7,265 nucleotides of DNA. Origin: Candidatus Rifleibacteriota bacterium (lineage in GTDB: Bacteria; Vulcanimicrobiota; Xenobia; Xenobiales; Xenobiaceae). The stretch's first letter is position 1. Each line of letters begins with the position of its first letter. The stretch lies in the NCBI GenBank assembly GCA_900772775.1, contig CAAGRW010000118.1:1-7265 (forward strand), written 5' to 3'. The translations under genes were made by a program, and so were the position numbers. Under the pieces are notes generated by a model, which searched no databases, had not been told where the DNA came from, and saw only the letters and a program-made list of their open reading frames with translations. Shown here one piece after another: positions 5,567 to 7,265 of this stretch.

Positions 5567-7180
5567 CTAAGGCATAAACTCTTCCAAGCGAGGCATTTCT
5601 CCCAGCGGCATAGTAGTAACATACATAGAAGCTGTAGCTACATTGTCGCTGCCTTCTTCACGACAACTAATTTGCGCCCCGGTAGTATCGTCTTTAGGAG
5701 CGTAATAAATGGCACTGTTGTCATTTATTACTTCCAATCTGCCACGCCCAGCTATAGCCCATAAATAGCGTTTTTTCTTGGCTTGTGTAGACGCAGTGCC
5801 ATTTTCTTCTGTATCGGCAGCACTTTTGGCATTTAAGCCATAGCGTTCATGAATACGCTTAATACGTTGTTCATGTTTAGTAGGCAAAGCTTCGGCGGTA
5901 AGTACGATGTGCTCTCCGGGGCGCAATACGCAAGTATTAGGCACTATCTTGAAAAGCGGCGTTTCGGCTACAGCGTCGGCTAATTCCACATCGGCAAAGC
6001 CGCTTGGTTTATCGTTTTTAGCTCCCAGCGTAATATAACGCCGATCATTATAGTCAACCAAAGCTTCCAAACCGCCGTAACGAACCATAAAGCGATCCGT
6101 GTTGGGCTTGGCTACAGGTCGATTATTTTGATCTAAAGCCAAAGCACAAAATTGATAAACGCCAACAGGCAAATCGCGCATATCTATAGTGCGTATCCCT
6201 TTGTTGCCATCTAAGATCCAAGCTTTAGCTGCTTGTCCACGTTCTTCCGGCAAAGGAGGCATATGGAAAGCCAAAAGTAAAAGATTGGATCCTCTAACTG
6301 GAGCGATATTGTAACGCACTTTAGCCTTGGCAAATTTGTTTATTTCAGCATTGCGCACACAATTATCAATAAAATATCTTGGCGTAGTGCGCGTCAACTC
6401 AGGATTTTCAAATAAGGCCTTAATTTCTTGATCTGTGGTAGGATAATCAGTATTTTCGGTAACTGTTTGCACATTTTTGGGCACATAGGGAACACTTAAA
6501 GCCTTATCTTTAGGTTGTGCAACTTCCTGAGTTGCTGCTTCTCCAAGGTTATTGCCTTCGGTAAGTTTTCCACCGTTTGTTTCGTTGTTACTTAATTTAC
6601 TTGAATTTTGACTTTCTACAGACTTTTGCGCTTCTGCAGGCGTTACAGTATCCAACACTCCGCTATCATATTGAAAACCAGGTTCACCTATTGTGGGAGC
6701 CGGAATAGCCGGTGCAGGCATCAAAACGCCTGTATTTTGTTCAGTTTGGCTACCTTGGGCAGGACGAATCTTTACAGTAAATTGACCGTCAGAAGAAGGT
6801 GTATTATTGCTCTTAGTTTTTGTTCTGGCCACAGGATAGCTGCCCTCGGTGCCATCTTTAGGGGGAGCAATTGTTTTTACTTTGTGTTCTTTAGTTTTTG
6901 AAGATCCAGCAAGCGGATAAGTGCCCTCATTACCGTCTTTGGGAGGAGATTTTACAGCATTACCTTTGTTATTAGTAGCTGAACCTTTCAAATTGGCAGA
7001 TCCGGCTTTAGATTGATCGATAACGATATTGGTGACTTCCAAGCCATCAACTACTGTACGTTCAATTTTAGGCTGTTGAGCCAAAAAATGCTCCAATTGG
7101 TGAGCTTCTTCAGCATTGGCTACAGTCGGTATCCCCGCCAATATAGCTACCAGTAAAGATACTGTCCAACGCGAGTGCAT
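5567..7180 (-). CDS. Large exported protein with Ig-like C-terminal domain, function unknown
   Basis: The 537-residue product starts with a Sec signal peptide (hydrophobic VSLLVAILAGIPTV, likely cleaved after ANA at 23). Residues about 56-250 are low-complexity, rich in Asn, Ser, Lys, Pro and Gly, and probably disordered. They include two copies of a 13-residue motif (PPKDGxEGxYPxA) at 79-91 and 106-118. A beta-rich domain spans about 268-368, ending in the sandwich-like VGVYQFCALALD and TDRFMVRYGG. A second beta domain (about 410-525) has bacterial Ig-like features: LRPGEHIVLTA, YLWAIAGRGRLEV, SAIYYAP and VATASMYV, interrupted by a basic, helical insert (432-470). Cysteines at 274/345 and 417/506 fall in pairs within the two domains, so each may hold a disulphide. 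The ATG has AGGAGG (7189-7194) eight bases upstream. It converges on dprA. A periplasmic or surface role is likely; enzymatic motifs are absent and I recognise no family. Confidence 0.9.
   Translation of the reverse strand: MHSRWTVSLLVAILAGIPTVANAEEAHQLEHFLAQQPKIERTVVDGLEVTNIVIDQSKAGSANLKGSATNNKGNAVKSPPKDGNEGTYPLAGSSKTKEHKVKTIAPPKDGTEGSYPVARTKTKSNNTPSSDGQFTVKIRPAQGSQTEQNTGVLMPAPAIPAPTIGEPGFQYDSGVLDTVTPAEAQKSVESQNSSKLSNNETNGGKLTEGNNLGEAATQEVAQPKDKALSVPYVPKNVQTVTENTDYPTTDQEIKALFENPELTRTTPRYFIDNCVRNAEINKFAKAKVRYNIAPVRGSNLLLLAFHMPPLPEERGQAAKAWILDGNKGIRTIDMRDLPVGVYQFCALALDQNNRPVAKPNTDRFMVRYGGLEALVDYNDRRYITLGAKNDKPSGFADVELADAVAETPLFKIVPNTCVLRPGEHIVLTAEALPTKHEQRIKRIHERYGLNAKSAADTEENGTASTQAKKKRYLWAIAGRGRLEVINDNSAIYYAPKDDTTGAQISCREEGSDNVATASMYVTTMPLGEMPRLEEFMP
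6827..6946 (-). repeat. Two-copy coding repeat in the exported protein's linker
   Basis: Residues 79-91 (DNA 6908-6946) and 106-118 (6827-6865) both read PPKDG[NT]EG[TS]YP[LV]A, with a period of 27 residues. The two DNA copies differ mainly at third codon positions while the protein is held, so the motif looks maintained rather than freshly duplicated. The 14 residues between the copies are Ser/Lys/Thr-rich. A very degenerate third copy may start near residue 128 (PSSDGQF). Confidence 0.7.
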
Positions 7181-7265
7181 AATCTTGGCCTCCTAAAATG
7201 GATAAAAAGAACAAAAAAATTAAAATCAGGTTTTGCAAAAAATGCCGAAAAAGGAGTTTTCTCCA

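Noticed and set aside
6608..6901. Plus-strand 97-codon frame inside the exported-protein gene
   Set aside because: It is a shadow of the low-complexity linker on the other strand, with a Phe/Arg/Cys-rich composition unlike a real protein here.
7181..7265. Promoter for the exported-protein gene at the right edge
   Set aside because: The 85 bases are T-rich on the coding strand and hold a good AGGAGG ribosome site, but I found no -35/-10 pair with acceptable spacing; the promoter may lie beyond the window.

Overview
The window looks like ordinary chromosomal DNA from a diderm (Gram-negative-type) bacterium that is moderately AT-rich by eye. The diderm inference rests on an OstA/LptA-like exported protein, a family tied to lipopolysaccharide transport. 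Several genes carry AGGAGG-type Shine-Dalgarno sites. I cannot name the phylum. Two of the six genes (the zinc-ribbon protein and the large exported protein) match no family I recognise, which fits a poorly sampled lineage. I see no tRNA, rRNA, CRISPR array, transposase, integrase or prophage gene.

Layout. From the left edge to base 1113, two minus-strand genes sit 20 bases apart: an OstA/LptA-like exported protein, then an exported protein cut by the window edge. A good intrinsic terminator at 1228-1254 separates them from a compact minus-strand cluster (4011 to 1283). That cluster holds, in transcription order, a 565-residue zinc-ribbon protein, an S4-domain RNA-binding protein (7-base gap) and a SpoU/TrmH-family RNA 2'-O-methyltransferase (11-base overlap). 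A 351-base divergent intergenic region follows (4012-4362). Next is dprA on the plus strand (4363-5511). It converges across 55 bases on a minus-strand gene for a 537-residue exported protein with Ig-like domains (5567-7180).

How the genes fit together. The zinc-ribbon/S4/methyltransferase cluster is tight enough to be one transcript, and two of its three products are of RNA-binding or rRNA-modifying type. An RNA- or ribosome-related role for the zinc-ribbon protein is therefore a reasonable but unproven guess. DprA is the conserved loader of RecA onto incoming single-stranded DNA in natural transformation. The two OstA-side genes belong to envelope biogenesis.

The most interesting item is the zinc-ribbon protein. 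It appears to consist of four diverged copies of a helical module of roughly 105-125 residues, with the four-cysteine ribbon between copies three and four. I found no convincing new defence or mobile system. The start of the S4 gene should be the ATG at 2306 rather than the upstream GTG at 2330.
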